Below, piece after piece: positions 34,743-43,733 of a stretch of DNA of 64,000 nt. The stretch is from Gelidibacter japonicus. GTDB lineage: Bacteria; Bacteroidota; Bacteroidia; Flavobacteriales; Flavobacteriaceae. A program made the position numbers and the translations under genes. Every line of letters starts with the position of its first letter. Position 1 is the stretch's first letter. The notes beneath the pieces were generated by a model. It ran no database searches. It was not told where the DNA came from and saw only the letters and a program-made list of their open reading frames with translations. The stretch covers positions 186,001 to 250,000 of the forward strand of contig NZ_BJKB01000005.1 of NCBI RefSeq assembly GCF_010725055.1, read 5' to 3'.

Positions 34743-36710
34743 TTAATCTTCACCTAAAGACCAAGACAACTCAATATTTGAATCTGCCGGAGATACACGG
34801 ACATAACCTTGCATTTCCTGGTGAAGCGCAGAACAGAAATCAGTACAATAGAACGGCCATACACCTACTTGTTTTGGTTCCCAAACCAAGGTCTCTGTAG
34901 CTCCTGGCATAATAAGCATTTCTGCGTTGTTAGCACCAATTACTGCGAAACCATGAGGGACGTCAAAGTCTTGTTCAAGGTTTGTGATATGGAAATACAC
35001 CTTGTCTCCTACCTTAACACCTTCAATATTATCAGGGTTAAAATGGCTACGTATCATATTCATATAGATATGAACATTTTTTCCGTCACGCACAACCTTA
35101 GCGTCTGCAGGGGAAAGCGAAGCATATGGGTGTTTATTCTCTGCGAGTTTATAGATTTTTCTAGAGTTCTTTGCAATCAAATCTGCAGGAATAGCAGCGG
35201 CATAGTGTGGTTCTCCAATGGTTGGGAAATCCAGCAACAACTCCATCTTATCACCTGTAATATCAAACAATTGTGCCGATTGAGTCAACTCCGGACCTGT
35301 TGGTAGATATCTATCTTTTGTAATCTTGTTTAAGGCTACAAAGTATTTACCAAATGGTTTACGTGAATTACCTCCAGGGATCATTCCGTGACCTACAGAG
35401 TAAAACACTGGCTGACGATCTAAAACTTCCCAAGTTCCAACTTTCCATTTTACAACTTCAGAAGAAATAAAGAAGGTTGTATATGCATTCCCTTTTTCAT
35501 CAAATTCAGTATGCAATGGTCCTAAACCTGGTTGCTTCACAACACCTGCAAGGATATCTTCAAAATTCAGGATTGGAATACCATAAGCTTCACCATCAAA
35601 TTTCTTGTTTTCAATAGCATCAAGCATTTTGGTAAAACTGTGCACTGTTAAGTCGGCAGAAAGTTTTCCGTTACCAATAATGTATTCTCCTGTTGGGTCG
35701 ACGTCACATCCGTGAGGCGATTTTGGAGTTGGTAAGAAATATACAGCTCCAGGAACATCCATTGGATTTACGGTCAATACTTCTTTCAACATTGTAGAAG
35801 TGGCTATATGTGTGTGCTCATCCATGATATTGTGTGCATAGTTGGCAGGAACCATTTTCCCACCACCATTGTTCACATATTCCTCAATCTTTTTCCAGTT
35901 AATGGCAGCAATGAAATCTTTATCATTTTGTGATGCGTTAACTTCCAAAAGTGAGTGGGCTTCTTCAGTATTATAAGTGGTAAAGAAGAACCAACCGTGA
36001 CTCTTGTCGCGCCCAGGGTGAGAAAGATCATAGTTAAATCCAGGCATAATCAACTGGAACTTAATTCCCATTCTTCCCGTTTCTTGATCAACACTGATAA
36101 ACGTTAAAGAGCCTTTAAAATTCCCTTTGTATTCATTGATCGGCATGTCTTTCTGTGGGATTGGCACAGAGAAACGTGTTCCCGCTACCACGTATTCAGT
36201 GTTTTCGGTAATAAACGATGAACTGTGGTTACCTGCACTGTTTGGGATTTCAATAATTTCCTCAGTTTTGAAATTCTGTAATCCAATTCTTGCAATACGA
36301 GGCGTGTTATTTCCATTGATAAAAATCCAACGGCCATCCAATTCACCATTTGTTTGTGAAATATCAGGGTGGTGAGAGTCATCCCAAGGCACAAAACCGT
36401 ATGACGTATTCAACATTGGTTTGGTCTCCTCAGTATAACCATAGCCATTTTCAGGATTTTGGGAAAACACTGGAAGTACTTTTAACATTCGTCCTGATGG
36501 CAGTCCATAAACACTAAGTTGTCCACTAAAACCACCTGACATAAATGCATAGTATTCGTCAAGCTCACCAGGAGCAACATACACTCTTTCTGCCGCATTG
36601 GATGCAAGACCACCTTGGGCTTTGCTCGACTTTCTGTCGTTTCCATTGTTACATCCAACCAATCCGGCGGCTATAACTAAGGAAAATAAAATATTAATTG
36701 ATTTTTTCAT
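34743..36710 (-). CDS. nosZ: nitrous oxide reductase NosZ, clade II, Sec lipoprotein type
   Basis: 655 residues. The N-terminus (IAAGLVGCNNGND) is a Sec-type lipoprotein signal, not the Tat signal of clade I NosZ. A seven-bladed propeller with CuZ histidine regions (for example SPHGCDVDPTGEY, DEHTHIATST, GPLHTEFDEKG, GEPHYAAAI) precedes a cupredoxin domain with the CuA site FYCTDFCSALHQEM (Cys622, Cys626, His630, Met633). It reduces N2O to N2. It is third in the nos operon, after a cytochrome c and a fasciclin lipoprotein. Confidence 0.97.
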   Translation of the reverse strand: MKKSINILFSLVIAAGLVGCNNGNDRKSSKAQGGLASNAAERVYVAPGELDEYYAFMSGGFSGQLSVYGLPSGRMLKVLPVFSQNPENGYGYTEETKPMLNTSYGFVPWDDSHHPDISQTNGELDGRWIFINGNNTPRIARIGLQNFKTEEIIEIPNSAGNHSSSFITENTEYVVAGTRFSVPIPQKDMPINEYKGNFKGSLTFISVDQETGRMGIKFQLIMPGFNYDLSHPGRDKSHGWFFFTTYNTEEAHSLLEVNASQNDKDFIAAINWKKIEEYVNNGGGKMVPANYAHNIMDEHTHIATSTMLKEVLTVNPMDVPGAVYFLPTPKSPHGCDVDPTGEYIIGNGKLSADLTVHSFTKMLDAIENKKFDGEAYGIPILNFEDILAGVVKQPGLGPLHTEFDEKGNAYTTFFISSEVVKWKVGTWEVLDRQPVFYSVGHGMIPGGNSRKPFGKYFVALNKITKDRYLPTGPELTQSAQLFDITGDKMELLLDFPTIGEPHYAAAIPADLIAKNSRKIYKLAENKHPYASLSPADAKVVRDGKNVHIYMNMIRSHFNPDNIEGVKVGDKVYFHITNLEQDFDVPHGFAVIGANNAEMLIMPGATETLVWEPKQVGVWPFYCTDFCSALHQEMQGYVRVSPADSNIELSWSLGED

Positions 36711-36743
36711 TGTCGTATTTATTTACATTAAATTGATTTATAG

Positions 36744-37313
36744 TTAATTTGCTGGTAATATTACTTTATCCACTACGTGAACAATTCCATTTCCGGCTGG
36801 AACGCTTGCCAAAATTTTGGCACCACCTACATATACATCTTCACCTTTTACCTCTACTGCAGCATCCTCACCACTAGCTTGTCCAACTTTCTTGAATTTC
36901 TTTAAGAAATCCTTCGAGTAATTACCAGGTGTTACGTGATGCTTAAGGATTAAAGCCAACTTTTCTTTGTTTTCAGGTTTCAAAAGATCCTCTACAGTCC
37001 CTGCAGGTAATGCGTCAAAGGCCGCATTGGTGGGTGCAAATACCATTAAAGGTCCAGCATTAACCAATGAGTTTTCCAAATCTGCTGCCTGGACAGCTGC
37101 TACCAATGTGGTATGGTCAGGCGATCCAATGGCTATTTGAAGTACGTTTGGTTGTGACTCATCATCTTCAATAAAGGCCTGTCCCTGGTTTTTTTGTTGG
37201 ACATCACTTTGGGTAGATGGCTCAACTGATGTTCCGGTGGCGGTTTCATTCTTACATGCTGCAAAAACAAGTAATGCAGATGAGACAAAGAGCATTTTAA
37301 AAATTGTTTTCAT
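36744..37313 (-). CDS. fasciclin-domain lipoprotein in the nos operon
   Basis: 189 residues with a lipobox (LLVFAACKNE). One fasciclin (FAS1) domain is present from about residue 55: LQIAIGSPDHTTLVAAVQAA, the H1/H2 elements VFAPTNAAFDALPAGTVEDLL and KHHVTPGNYSKDFL, ending in NGIVHVVDKVI. FAS1 domains usually mediate adhesion. Here the gene lies between cytochrome c and nosZ with 33-65 bp gaps, so the protein may help dock donor and reductase at the membrane. That role is inferred. Confidence 0.9.
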   Translation of the reverse strand: MKTIFKMLFVSSALLVFAACKNETATGTSVEPSTQSDVQQKNQGQAFIEDDESQPNVLQIAIGSPDHTTLVAAVQAADLENSLVNAGPLMVFAPTNAAFDALPAGTVEDLLKPENKEKLALILKHHVTPGNYSKDFLKKFKKVGQASGEDAAVEVKGEDVYVGGAKILASVPAGNGIVHVVDKVILPAN

Positions 37314-37378
37314 ACAAGATTGGTTTTTAGACCAAGAAGAAATTAAATTCTCCTAAAGTCGGTTGGTTGTTAAATATA

Positions 37379-37867
37379 TTATAGAGTTCTAAAATATTCC
37401 ACCATCTGTCTCGCCTGTTCTTCAGACATGTGTTGGTTTGCCATTGGCGAACCGTTAAATTCAAGTAGTAGATCATGGGCTAACGGATCATCCTTAGTCA
37501 TCACCTCAGGGTTCAAGATCATATTCATTACCCATTCAGGAGTTCTTCTGTCCAAAACTCCTTTTGGAGATGGTCCGATGAATTTTTTGTCCACTTTGTG
37601 ACATGCGGTACAGTTCATATTGAAAACTTCCTCTCCTTTAGCGGCCATTTCCATATCAATTGTTTCGCCAAGCTCCACATTTTTGATAGGACCAATGCCC
37701 TTATTGGTCAAGTCCACTCTTTGAGAAGCCGGTACACTGGATACAGGTTTTGCTTGCTCTACAGGTGCTGGTTTCCCATATGGATCATCTTTCTTTTTTT
37801 CTCCATCACCACATCCCATAAACAGCATTGCACTTAATACTGTCAAAATTGTTAGTGTTTTTTTCAT
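37379..37867 (-). CDS. mono-heme cytochrome c lipoprotein, putative NosZ electron donor
   Basis: 162 residues with a lipobox (LFMGCGDG). The class I cytochrome c domain has one heme motif, CTACH at residues 86-90, a GPSPKGVLDRRTPEW segment, and probable axial Met in SPMANQHM. It is the first gene of the nos operon, downstream of an Fnr-type palindrome, with a leader of about 78 nt. It probably delivers electrons to the CuA site of NosZ. Confidence 0.88.
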   Translation of the reverse strand: MKKTLTILTVLSAMLFMGCGDGEKKKDDPYGKPAPVEQAKPVSSVPASQRVDLTNKGIGPIKNVELGETIDMEMAAKGEEVFNMNCTACHKVDKKFIGPSPKGVLDRRTPEWVMNMILNPEVMTKDDPLAHDLLLEFNGSPMANQHMSEEQARQMVEYFRTL

Positions 37868-37948
37868 TTGTTAAAAAATTTTAAGTTGTGATAAATTTTT
37901 TAGAACTATTTTTTTGGAAATAGCTCCGGTCCTTTTGAATTTATGCAT

Positions 37949-37992
37949 CAAATTTAAGTCGATAATCTCTTATAAAACATGACAATAATCAT
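37949..37992 (-). promoter_or_regulatory. Fnr-type palindrome and -7 box of the nos operon
   Basis: ATGACAATAATCAT lies at 37979-37992. The minus-strand -7 box TAAATTTG (37949-37956) is a perfect TAnnTTTG, centred exactly 33 bp downstream. The predicted start near 37945 leaves a leader of about 78 nt, the longest in the set. Confidence 0.8.
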
Positions 37993-38115
37993 ATTTGGAC
38001 AAATTCATCCTCTTTAGAAAGATAATTTCAAATAAAGTGGTTAAGAAAATGCGTTTTATATACCTTTTCTTTCGGATTCTGTTAAAAAACACCTTCGAAA
38101 AATAAAATGGGCCAC

Positions 38116-38160
38116 AAAAAAAAATCCTTCAAGATCAAAATAATGAATGACTTGAAGGAT
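38116..38160 (-). terminator. intrinsic terminator of the nirK-porin operon
   Basis: Perfect 10-bp arms ATCCTTCAAG (38124-38133) and CTTGAAGGAT (38151-38160) are followed on the minus strand by a run of eight or more T residues. It lies about 60 bp after the porin stop codon. Confidence 0.88.
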
Positions 38161-38218
38161 GATTTAATACCTGATAATTGTGAATCCCATTTTTGGGAAT
38201 TATTAGGATGAACAGAAT

Positions 38219-39478
38219 TTAGTTATTTACTGTATGGCTGAATAATTTTGGTTTAAAAACAAACATGGCCCAAGCCCAATTTGTAGTATTGTTCCTATTG
38301 CCTCCCTTGAGGACCTCCATTGATTCTGATGCGAACATATGAGAATATCCCATTTGGAAGTCAATATTGGAAGCAATTTTATAACCAAATGAAAAATCAA
38401 TTTCGGTTCCTAAATAGTGATCTTTATCATTGCCTAAATTATCGACCACATTGGCCGCGGACGAAAATAAATGCGGCACCAATTGCAAGGTTACTTTTTC
38501 CTTTTGATACTTTAATGGTACACTAATGTCCAATAATCCCACAGAGTTGATATGATTTCCAACATAAAAATAGTCCATCCATCCGTTAAATTTATGATTG
38601 GTACCAAATAGCGGATTGAAAGAATTTAACTTATCTGATGTTGTATCCATATCAGTTCCAGAAAGGAGTTCGGCGCCAAGGCCAAATGTAAATTCTGAAT
38701 TTATTTGATAATGTAAATTACCGGCCAAGTTATAGGCACTTAAACTGCGATCCGCAATTTTTCCTGTTTGGAAATAAACGGAAGCATCGCCTTTTAACTT
38801 ATTTTTTCCAAAGGACACAAAGGCACCAAGTGTTTGGTTATAATCGACTTCCTGTTTGCCATTTTTATAAAATGTAAAGCCAGTATTGAGTGCTAAGAGA
38901 CTTAAATTTAAATCGTCAAAACTGGTATGGTACCATGCATATTGAAATGCTTTATAATTATTGACATCATAATCAGTTTTGAACAGTGTTTCATCTTCCT
39001 CATTCAGAGCAAGACCAAGGTCCAGTCGGTTCTTAGAATTGGGCTGGTAGGTGGCAATAAAGGCATCATGGCTTCTCCCCGCTTGTGCCCAATCTACATT
39101 CCCAAAAATTCGCGAATCATCATAAATGATTTCCTGACGGCCCATTTTAAATGAAAACTCTGAATCCAATTTAAATGAAGCCCACGCTTCGTGGATGGCG
39201 GTTCCGTTGACATCACTTGCAGCTAAGGTGCTGACCTCCCCCCAAGTTCTGACATTCTGTAAAGAAATATAGGCATTGAGCTTTTCACTGCCATATTTTA
39301 GATTGAGACGTGAACGTTGAGATACAAAGGTCGCCGCATCTGCCGCATCAGGAACCAAGGTCTTGAAGCCGTGCCTGTATTCCGCTCGTGGTCTTAATTG
39401 AAGATCAATACCAAATTCTTGGGCAAAAAATGTCTGGCTCAATGCGCCAAAGCACATCAAAAGGATTAGTTTTTTCAT
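38219..39478 (-). CDS. alginate-export-family outer membrane porin
   Basis: 419 residues with a signal peptide (MKKLILLMCFGALSQTFFAQ). The mature sequence is beta-barrel-like with alternating aromatic strands and conserved alginate-export family elements (LRPRAEYRHGF, FKMGRQEIIYDDSRIFG, WAQAGRSHDAFIATY). It ends in a hydrophobic strand with Phe/Asn. It is last in the series nirK, SUMF1-like, SCO, porin, and may pass nitrite or another small anion; the substrate is not shown by sequence. Confidence 0.83.
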   Translation of the reverse strand: MKKLILLMCFGALSQTFFAQEFGIDLQLRPRAEYRHGFKTLVPDAADAATFVSQRSRLNLKYGSEKLNAYISLQNVRTWGEVSTLAASDVNGTAIHEAWASFKLDSEFSFKMGRQEIIYDDSRIFGNVDWAQAGRSHDAFIATYQPNSKNRLDLGLALNEEDETLFKTDYDVNNYKAFQYAWYHTSFDDLNLSLLALNTGFTFYKNGKQEVDYNQTLGAFVSFGKNKLKGDASVYFQTGKIADRSLSAYNLAGNLHYQINSEFTFGLGAELLSGTDMDTTSDKLNSFNPLFGTNHKFNGWMDYFYVGNHINSVGLLDISVPLKYQKEKVTLQLVPHLFSSAANVVDNLGNDKDHYLGTEIDFSFGYKIASNIDFQMGYSHMFASESMEVLKGGNRNNTTNWAWAMFVFKPKLFSHTVNN

Positions 39479-39535
39479 GAGTTGTGTTTATTAGAACCTA
39501 TACTATTTTAGCGTGTCATCAAATAGCCTTTCAGC

Positions 39536-40264
39536 TTATTTAATTGACGCCACTGCTTTTTCAATATTCTCAATCGTAGCATCAGAATTGACCCCAAGCC
39601 CTTCTTGTTGAAAGACCATTTCTCCCTGATCATTAAAGACGGTGATAATGTTTGAGTGTGAGAAATCAATTGGCGAGATCTTCATGTAATTAACGGCTAC
39701 AACTGCAGCGAATTCCCTAGTATTATCTTCTGAAGAACGCAAAAATAACCACGGATGCTTATCCATGAAATTTTCTTCCGCAAAGGCCTTCAAGCGTTCA
39801 GGAGTGTCAACATTAGGATCAATACTAACCAATATCATTTTTACATTTTCTTTGGTGCTTTTTGAAAGTCGCTCCTCAATGTTCCTCATATCAGCTACCA
39901 ATCGCGGACAGGCAGCTTTACAAGAGGTGTAAATCATGACCGTGACCAACACATCACCTTTGAGATCTTCAAACTGGAGGTCTTCTCCATTTTGATTGGT
40001 CCAAGTGGATTTCAGGTTAAAAATTGACAGGTCTGAAATTTCATCTGATCTTCTCTCCGATTTATCTCCAGTTTCAACGGGTATTAAATCCATCTTACAA
40101 ACTGGGCAACTGCCAGGTTCATCATAAGTTTTGTCACCTTCACATTCCATTGGGCAGTAATAGGCTATGGCGTCTTCGGATGATTTGGAGCTATCGTTTT
40201 TACAAGCAGTAAATCCAATAAAAATAATACTACAAAGTATAAAAAGTGTTTTTTTCATAATCAT
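39536..40264 (-). CDS. SCO-family copper chaperone with N-terminal heavy-metal-binding domain
   Basis: 242 residues. A lipobox (FIGFTACKNDSS) is followed by a heavy-metal-binding domain, YYCPMECEGDKTYDEPGSCP with VCKMDLIPVE, then a SCO1/SenC thioredoxin-like domain with YTSCKAACPRLVADM (CxxxC copper site) and the distal His in DFSHSNII. The fusion suits receipt and delivery of copper to a CuA or type 1/2 copper site. The start forms TAATG with the stop of the SUMF1-like gene, so translation is coupled. It is probably part of the nirK operon. Confidence 0.9.
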   Translation of the reverse strand: MIMKKTLFILCSIIFIGFTACKNDSSKSSEDAIAYYCPMECEGDKTYDEPGSCPVCKMDLIPVETGDKSERRSDEISDLSIFNLKSTWTNQNGEDLQFEDLKGDVLVTVMIYTSCKAACPRLVADMRNIEERLSKSTKENVKMILVSIDPNVDTPERLKAFAEENFMDKHPWLFLRSSEDNTREFAAVVAVNYMKISPIDFSHSNIITVFNDQGEMVFQQEGLGVNSDATIENIEKAVASIK

Positions 40265-41040
40265 TATGGGGTTTCAATATCTTTGGCACATCTAAATCCG
40301 AGATTCTTTATCGCGAAATTGGCCTTAATACTACCTCTAAATGCATAGCGCATAAACGCTGCATAATTCATCAGATCAGTAGCACCTAAGGAGGCGCTTC
40401 CACAGAATAAATTATTGTCGCCATCTTTATCTTTTCTTGATTCACCGGAAAGCAGCACAGAATTAAAATCGGAAGTCCATTCCCAAACTAAGCCATGCAA
40501 ATCATATACTCCCCAGTAGTTTTTGGGGTTTTGACCTATTTGATTTTCGTTGGATCGCGGTGCTTCATACCATGACAAAATCTTTTCGTTGTAAGATTTC
40601 TTGATACGGGCATCCTTGGTTGTTTCATCTGCCATGGCAGCATATTCCCACTCGTCCATGGTTGGCAGTCGTTTACCCTGACAATCGCAATAGGCCTTAG
40701 CTGCAAACCAACTGACATAGGTAACCGGGCTTTTTAAATCAGCCCCATCATTAAGTTCAAAATTATTCTTCCAATTTCGCAAGTACATGCCATCAGCGAA
40801 GATCTTTTTGGCATTGGATTTCTGCCATTCCGGAAATTTCCTCACAAATTCCATATACTGCTCATTGGTTACCGGGTATTTATCCAAATCAAAATCCTTA
40901 ACCTCAACCACTGTAGAATCCCGACCGTATAAAGGGATGTATCGAGCCCCATTAATCCGCACCATATCTTCAGATTGCCCAAAACTAAACATGTGGACAA
41001 AAATCAAAACAAAGGACAATCTGAAGAATTTGGTACGCAT
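40264..41040 (-). CDS. SUMF1/formylglycine-generating-enzyme-fold protein
   Basis: 258 residues with a signal peptide (LSFVLIFVHMFSFGQ). The SUMF1 fold is evident: FDLDKYPVTNEQYMEFVRKF, SPVTYVSWFAAKAYC, GKRLPTMDEWEYAA, GVYDLHGLVWEWTSDF and NLGFRCAKD. There is no sulfatase nearby, so formylglycine generation is unlikely; it lies between nirK and a SCO protein and probably serves copper nitrite reductase maturation or electron transfer. The 129-bp gap after nirK contains a cruciform repeat. Confidence 0.85.
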   Translation of the reverse strand: MRTKFFRLSFVLIFVHMFSFGQSEDMVRINGARYIPLYGRDSTVVEVKDFDLDKYPVTNEQYMEFVRKFPEWQKSNAKKIFADGMYLRNWKNNFELNDGADLKSPVTYVSWFAAKAYCDCQGKRLPTMDEWEYAAMADETTKDARIKKSYNEKILSWYEAPRSNENQIGQNPKNYWGVYDLHGLVWEWTSDFNSVLLSGESRKDKDGDNNLFCGSASLGATDLMNYAAFMRYAFRGSIKANFAIKNLGFRCAKDIETP

Positions 41041-41070
41041 AATTTATTGTTTTTTTAATTTATTGTTTGT

Positions 41071-41130
41071 GTTTCTCGTTTCCCGACTTCGCTTCGCTGC
41101 AGACGGGCAAGCTTGTTTCTAACGAGAATC
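41071..41130. repeat. cruciform-type repeat between nirK and the SUMF1-like gene
   Basis: Outer arms GTTTCTCGTT (41071-41080) and AACGAGAATC (41121-41130) match at 9 of 10 positions, and an inner CCCG/CGGG pair lies within. The GC-rich centre contrasts with the flanks. It looks like a small interspersed palindrome and may affect the nirK-SUMF1 transcript. Confidence 0.5.
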
Positions 41131-41168
41131 ACTTTTCTCCCGACAACTATCAGGATTCGACTCTCTAA

Positions 41169-42614
41169 CTATTTTCTTTTCTCTTTTACTTTCTTGACCA
41201 TTTCCGGGGTTACCACGGTTTTATTATTGCCCCAGCTGTTATAGACATAGGTCATGACGTTGGCAACTTCTTCTTGCGAAATCATTTGCGCGGTCATGAT
41301 ACTGTTGTATTTTTCACCATTTACGGTAATTTCTCCACTTAAACCGAAGAGTACCGCTTCAATAGCTCTGTCAACATCAGCATTTAAATAATCTGATTTT
41401 GCCAATGGAGGGAAAGCATTTGGAATACCTTGTCCCTCGGCTTGGTGACAAGCAATACAGGTTTGACCGTAAATTTGTTTTCCGAATTTCATTTGCTCTT
41501 CAAACGACTTAGCTGGAATATCAGATTCTTTGATCTCACTTGTTGTTGGCATTCTTTGGATTCCTGGACCTTCTGGTAGATAGATATTATCCATAAGCTC
41601 TCCAGAGTATATTTTTTCATTTTCATCACCGGTCACATTCAATAATCCCAAAGCACCTTTGTTGAAGGCTCTAAATATAGAGTGATCAACAAGGACGTAT
41701 GAACCTGGAACATCTACCTTGAATTCAATCATGGCAGCACCTCCGGCAGGAATCAGGGTTGTTTGGACATTTTCGTTGACGAGACTTCCGCCCTCAACTG
41801 TCACTTTATCAAAAATTTCACCGATGATGTGGAAAGATGACACTAATCCAGGACCTCCGTTACCCATAAAAATTCGAACGGTCTCCCCTACTTTTGCGGT
41901 CAATGCGCCATCACCTGTCAAAGCACCAACGCTTCCGTTAAAGACAACATAGTCAGCTTTTTCATCCACAGCTTTCTGCATATCAAAAGGCTGCAAACCA
42001 CGCTCGCCGTTAGCTCCAACAGTATAGAAATCGCCCTGCATGACATAGTATTCTTTATCTACTGGAGGCAAACCACCTTCAGGTTCTATCAGAATTAGTC
42101 CGTACATTCCGTTGGCAATGTGCATCCCCACAGGAGCTGTAGCACAATGATACACATACAATCCAGGAGCTAATACCTTAAAGGAAAATACTTTTTCGTG
42201 CCCTGGAGCCACAAAAGAAGACTCGGCACCCCCACCTGGACCATTGACTGCATGTAGGTCAATATTATGAGGCAATTTATTGTCTGGATGGTTTTGTAAA
42301 TGGAATTCAATTTCATCTCCTACACGTGCTCTGATGAAGCTTCCCGGAACGGAACCTCCAAATGTCCAATAAACATAGCGCACCCCATTTGAAATTTCAC
42401 CTTCAGCTTCAAGAATCTCCATTTTAACAATAAGCTTTTTAGCTTTACGTTTTCCAACTGGTTTTGGTACGTGTGGTGGTGCGGTCAATTCCGCAATCAT
42501 CTCCTGACTCACTGGAATATCTTCAGCGGCCGTATATTTCTCTTTTTTCTCCTTGAAACAGCTAAATAAAAAAACTGTCGCGATTAATACTGTAAATTTA
42601 AGTTTTGATTTCAT
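41169..42614 (-). CDS. nirK: copper nitrite reductase NirK with fused C-terminal cytochrome c
   Basis: 481 residues, lipoprotein signal ([11 protein letters not shown]). Two cupredoxin domains contain the type 1 and type 2 copper ligands: [29 protein letters not shown] and [10 protein letters not shown]. After about residue 375 a cytochrome c domain follows with CIACH at 386-390 and a Met ligand candidate near YNSIMTAQM. It reduces nitrite to NO; the fused cytochrome would pass electrons internally. The promoter carries an Fnr-type palindrome. The length exceeds two-domain NirK because of the fusion. Confidence 0.96.
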   Translation of the reverse strand: MKSKLKFTVLIATVFLFSCFKEKKEKYTAAEDIPVSQEMIAELTAPPHVPKPVGKRKAKKLIVKMEILEAEGEISNGVRYVYWTFGGSVPGSFIRARVGDEIEFHLQNHPDNKLPHNIDLHAVNGPGGGAESSFVAPGHEKVFSFKVLAPGLYVYHCATAPVGMHIANGMYGLILIEPEGGLPPVDKEYYVMQGDFYTVGANGERGLQPFDMQKAVDEKADYVVFNGSVGALTGDGALTAKVGETVRIFMGNGGPGLVSSFHIIGEIFDKVTVEGGSLVNENVQTTLIPAGGAAMIEFKVDVPGSYVLVDHSIFRAFNKGALGLLNVTGDENEKIYSGELMDNIYLPEGPGIQRMPTTSEIKESDIPAKSFEEQMKFGKQIYGQTCIACHQAEGQGIPNAFPPLAKSDYLNADVDRAIEAVLFGLSGEITVNGEKYNSIMTAQMISQEEVANVMTYVYNSWGNNKTVVTPEMVKKVKEKRK

Positions 42615-42640
42615 AATGTGGTTATAATTGGTTTACGGTT

Positions 42641-42684
42641 CAAAGTTATCGGTATTCACGTGCACAAAATATGATTTTTGTCAT
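42641..42684 (-). promoter_or_regulatory. Fnr-type palindrome and -7 box of nirK
   Basis: ATGATTTTTGTCAT (42671-42684) has fully matching outer ATGAY/RTCAT arms. The minus-strand -7 box TAACTTTG (42641-42648) is centred exactly 33 bp downstream. The leader to the ATG at 42614 would be about 23 nt. Confidence 0.82.
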
Positions 42685-42795
42685 ATTTCGGATATTTTTG
42701 TCCTAATTAAAAATGTCATGTAAACAACAGGCTTAACGCCTGTGTGTTACATGACATGAGATATCATCCATTGTCTTATATGCCATAAATATATT

Positions 42796-43626
42796 CTATA
42801 TTTTAAATGTCATTACAGGAAGATTGGCTCTATTCGCCAAATCCTCAGAAATACTACCTTCAAAAAAATGAGCCAATCCTTTTCTTCCATGGGTTGGCAT
42901 AACGATCAAGTCGGCTCCAAAGAGATTTGAAAAATTCATAATCCCTTGTTGTATGGTATAATCTGAGACATAATGGACCTTGTTTAAATTGTTCAAATTC
43001 CCTTCAGCTTTCATCAGGAAATTGGCCACATTTTGTTCCATTTCAGCCGTGCTTTTGAAATTCTCACCAGGCACATTCACATATAATAAATGGACATTAG
43101 AATTCTCCCCCAATGTTTTTAAAACACGTTTATAAACATCTACACTCTTATCGGTAAAATCAGATGGGAAAATAACAGTTTCAAAATTAAGATTGCTCGG
43201 CTTTTGCTTGATGACCAAAACCGGAAGCGTCGAATGCCGAACTACTTTTTCAGTGTTTGACCCTACAAAGACCTCAGTAAATCCACTGACCCCATGAGAT
43301 CCCATCACTATCAAATCGGCATGGTGCTCTTCAGCTACCTCACTGATCTCACTGAACACCTTAGAGTGCTTGACCACTGGTGTGACTTTAATGCCCTTTA
43401 AATAGTCTTTACTTAAAAATTCATCAAACTTTTGTTGAGCAAGTTTTAAGAAAAACAAAATTTTGGGTTTCGGTCCATCATTTGAAGCTGTCAATATTGC
43501 ATCGGACATTTCTAACATATGTAATGCAAAAATTTCAGCATTATTTTTTTTCGCCAAAATGGCTGCTGCCTCAAGGGCATATTCAGAATATTTGGAAAAA
43601 TCTATTGGAACAATTATCTTTTTCAT
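42796..43626 (-). CDS. universal stress protein, two UspA domains
   Basis: 276 residues: two tandem UspA folds (about 1-145 and 150-276). The first begins KKIIVPIDFSKYSEYALEAA and holds the ATP-type loop GSHGVSGFTEVFVGSNTEKV. The second ends with PTHGRKGLAHFFEGSISEDLA. Such proteins accompany denitrification and anaerobic genes in flavobacteria. No Fnr-type palindrome was found in its upstream region, so it may depend on another regulator. The molecular role is unknown. Confidence 0.9.
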   Translation of the reverse strand: MKKIIVPIDFSKYSEYALEAAAILAKKNNAEIFALHMLEMSDAILTASNDGPKPKILFFLKLAQQKFDEFLSKDYLKGIKVTPVVKHSKVFSEISEVAEEHHADLIVMGSHGVSGFTEVFVGSNTEKVVRHSTLPVLVIKQKPSNLNFETVIFPSDFTDKSVDVYKRVLKTLGENSNVHLLYVNVPGENFKSTAEMEQNVANFLMKAEGNLNNLNKVHYVSDYTIQQGIMNFSNLFGADLIVMPTHGRKGLAHFFEGSISEDLANRANLPVMTFKI

Positions 43627-43694
43627 AGGTAGGTAGTATTCATTAAAATAATTAAAACTAAAAAGGTAACAATATTATATCAAAGTGACAAACA

Positions 43695-43726
43695 AAAGTC
43701 CCAATCGGTAGTTGATTTTGGACTTT
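43695..43726 (-). terminator. possible terminator of hemN
   Basis: Arms AAAGTCC (43695-43701) and GGACTTT (43720-43726) enclose 18 nt; on the minus strand the hairpin is followed by TTGTTTG, a weak T tract. It lies just after the hemN stop. Confidence 0.4.
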
Positions 43727-43733
43727 ATAATTT

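Larger units (their letters stand above)
37868..38218. other. intergenic region between nos operon and porin gene
   Basis: 351 bp without a credible gene. It holds the nos promoter (37949-37992) near its left side and a terminator for the porin gene at 38116-38160. The segment between them has nothing recognisable. Confidence 0.7.

Noticed and set aside
34809-35306. 165-codon open frame antisense to nosZ
   Set aside because: It sits opposite the CuA and linker region of nosZ, has no start context or domain, and is rich in residues typical of antisense translation.
43627-43733. Possible Fnr-type site before the universal stress protein gene
   Set aside because: TGACAAACAAAAGTC looks similar but the arm spacing is off, and no box lies 33 bp upstream of the weak TCACTTTG at 43681-43688.
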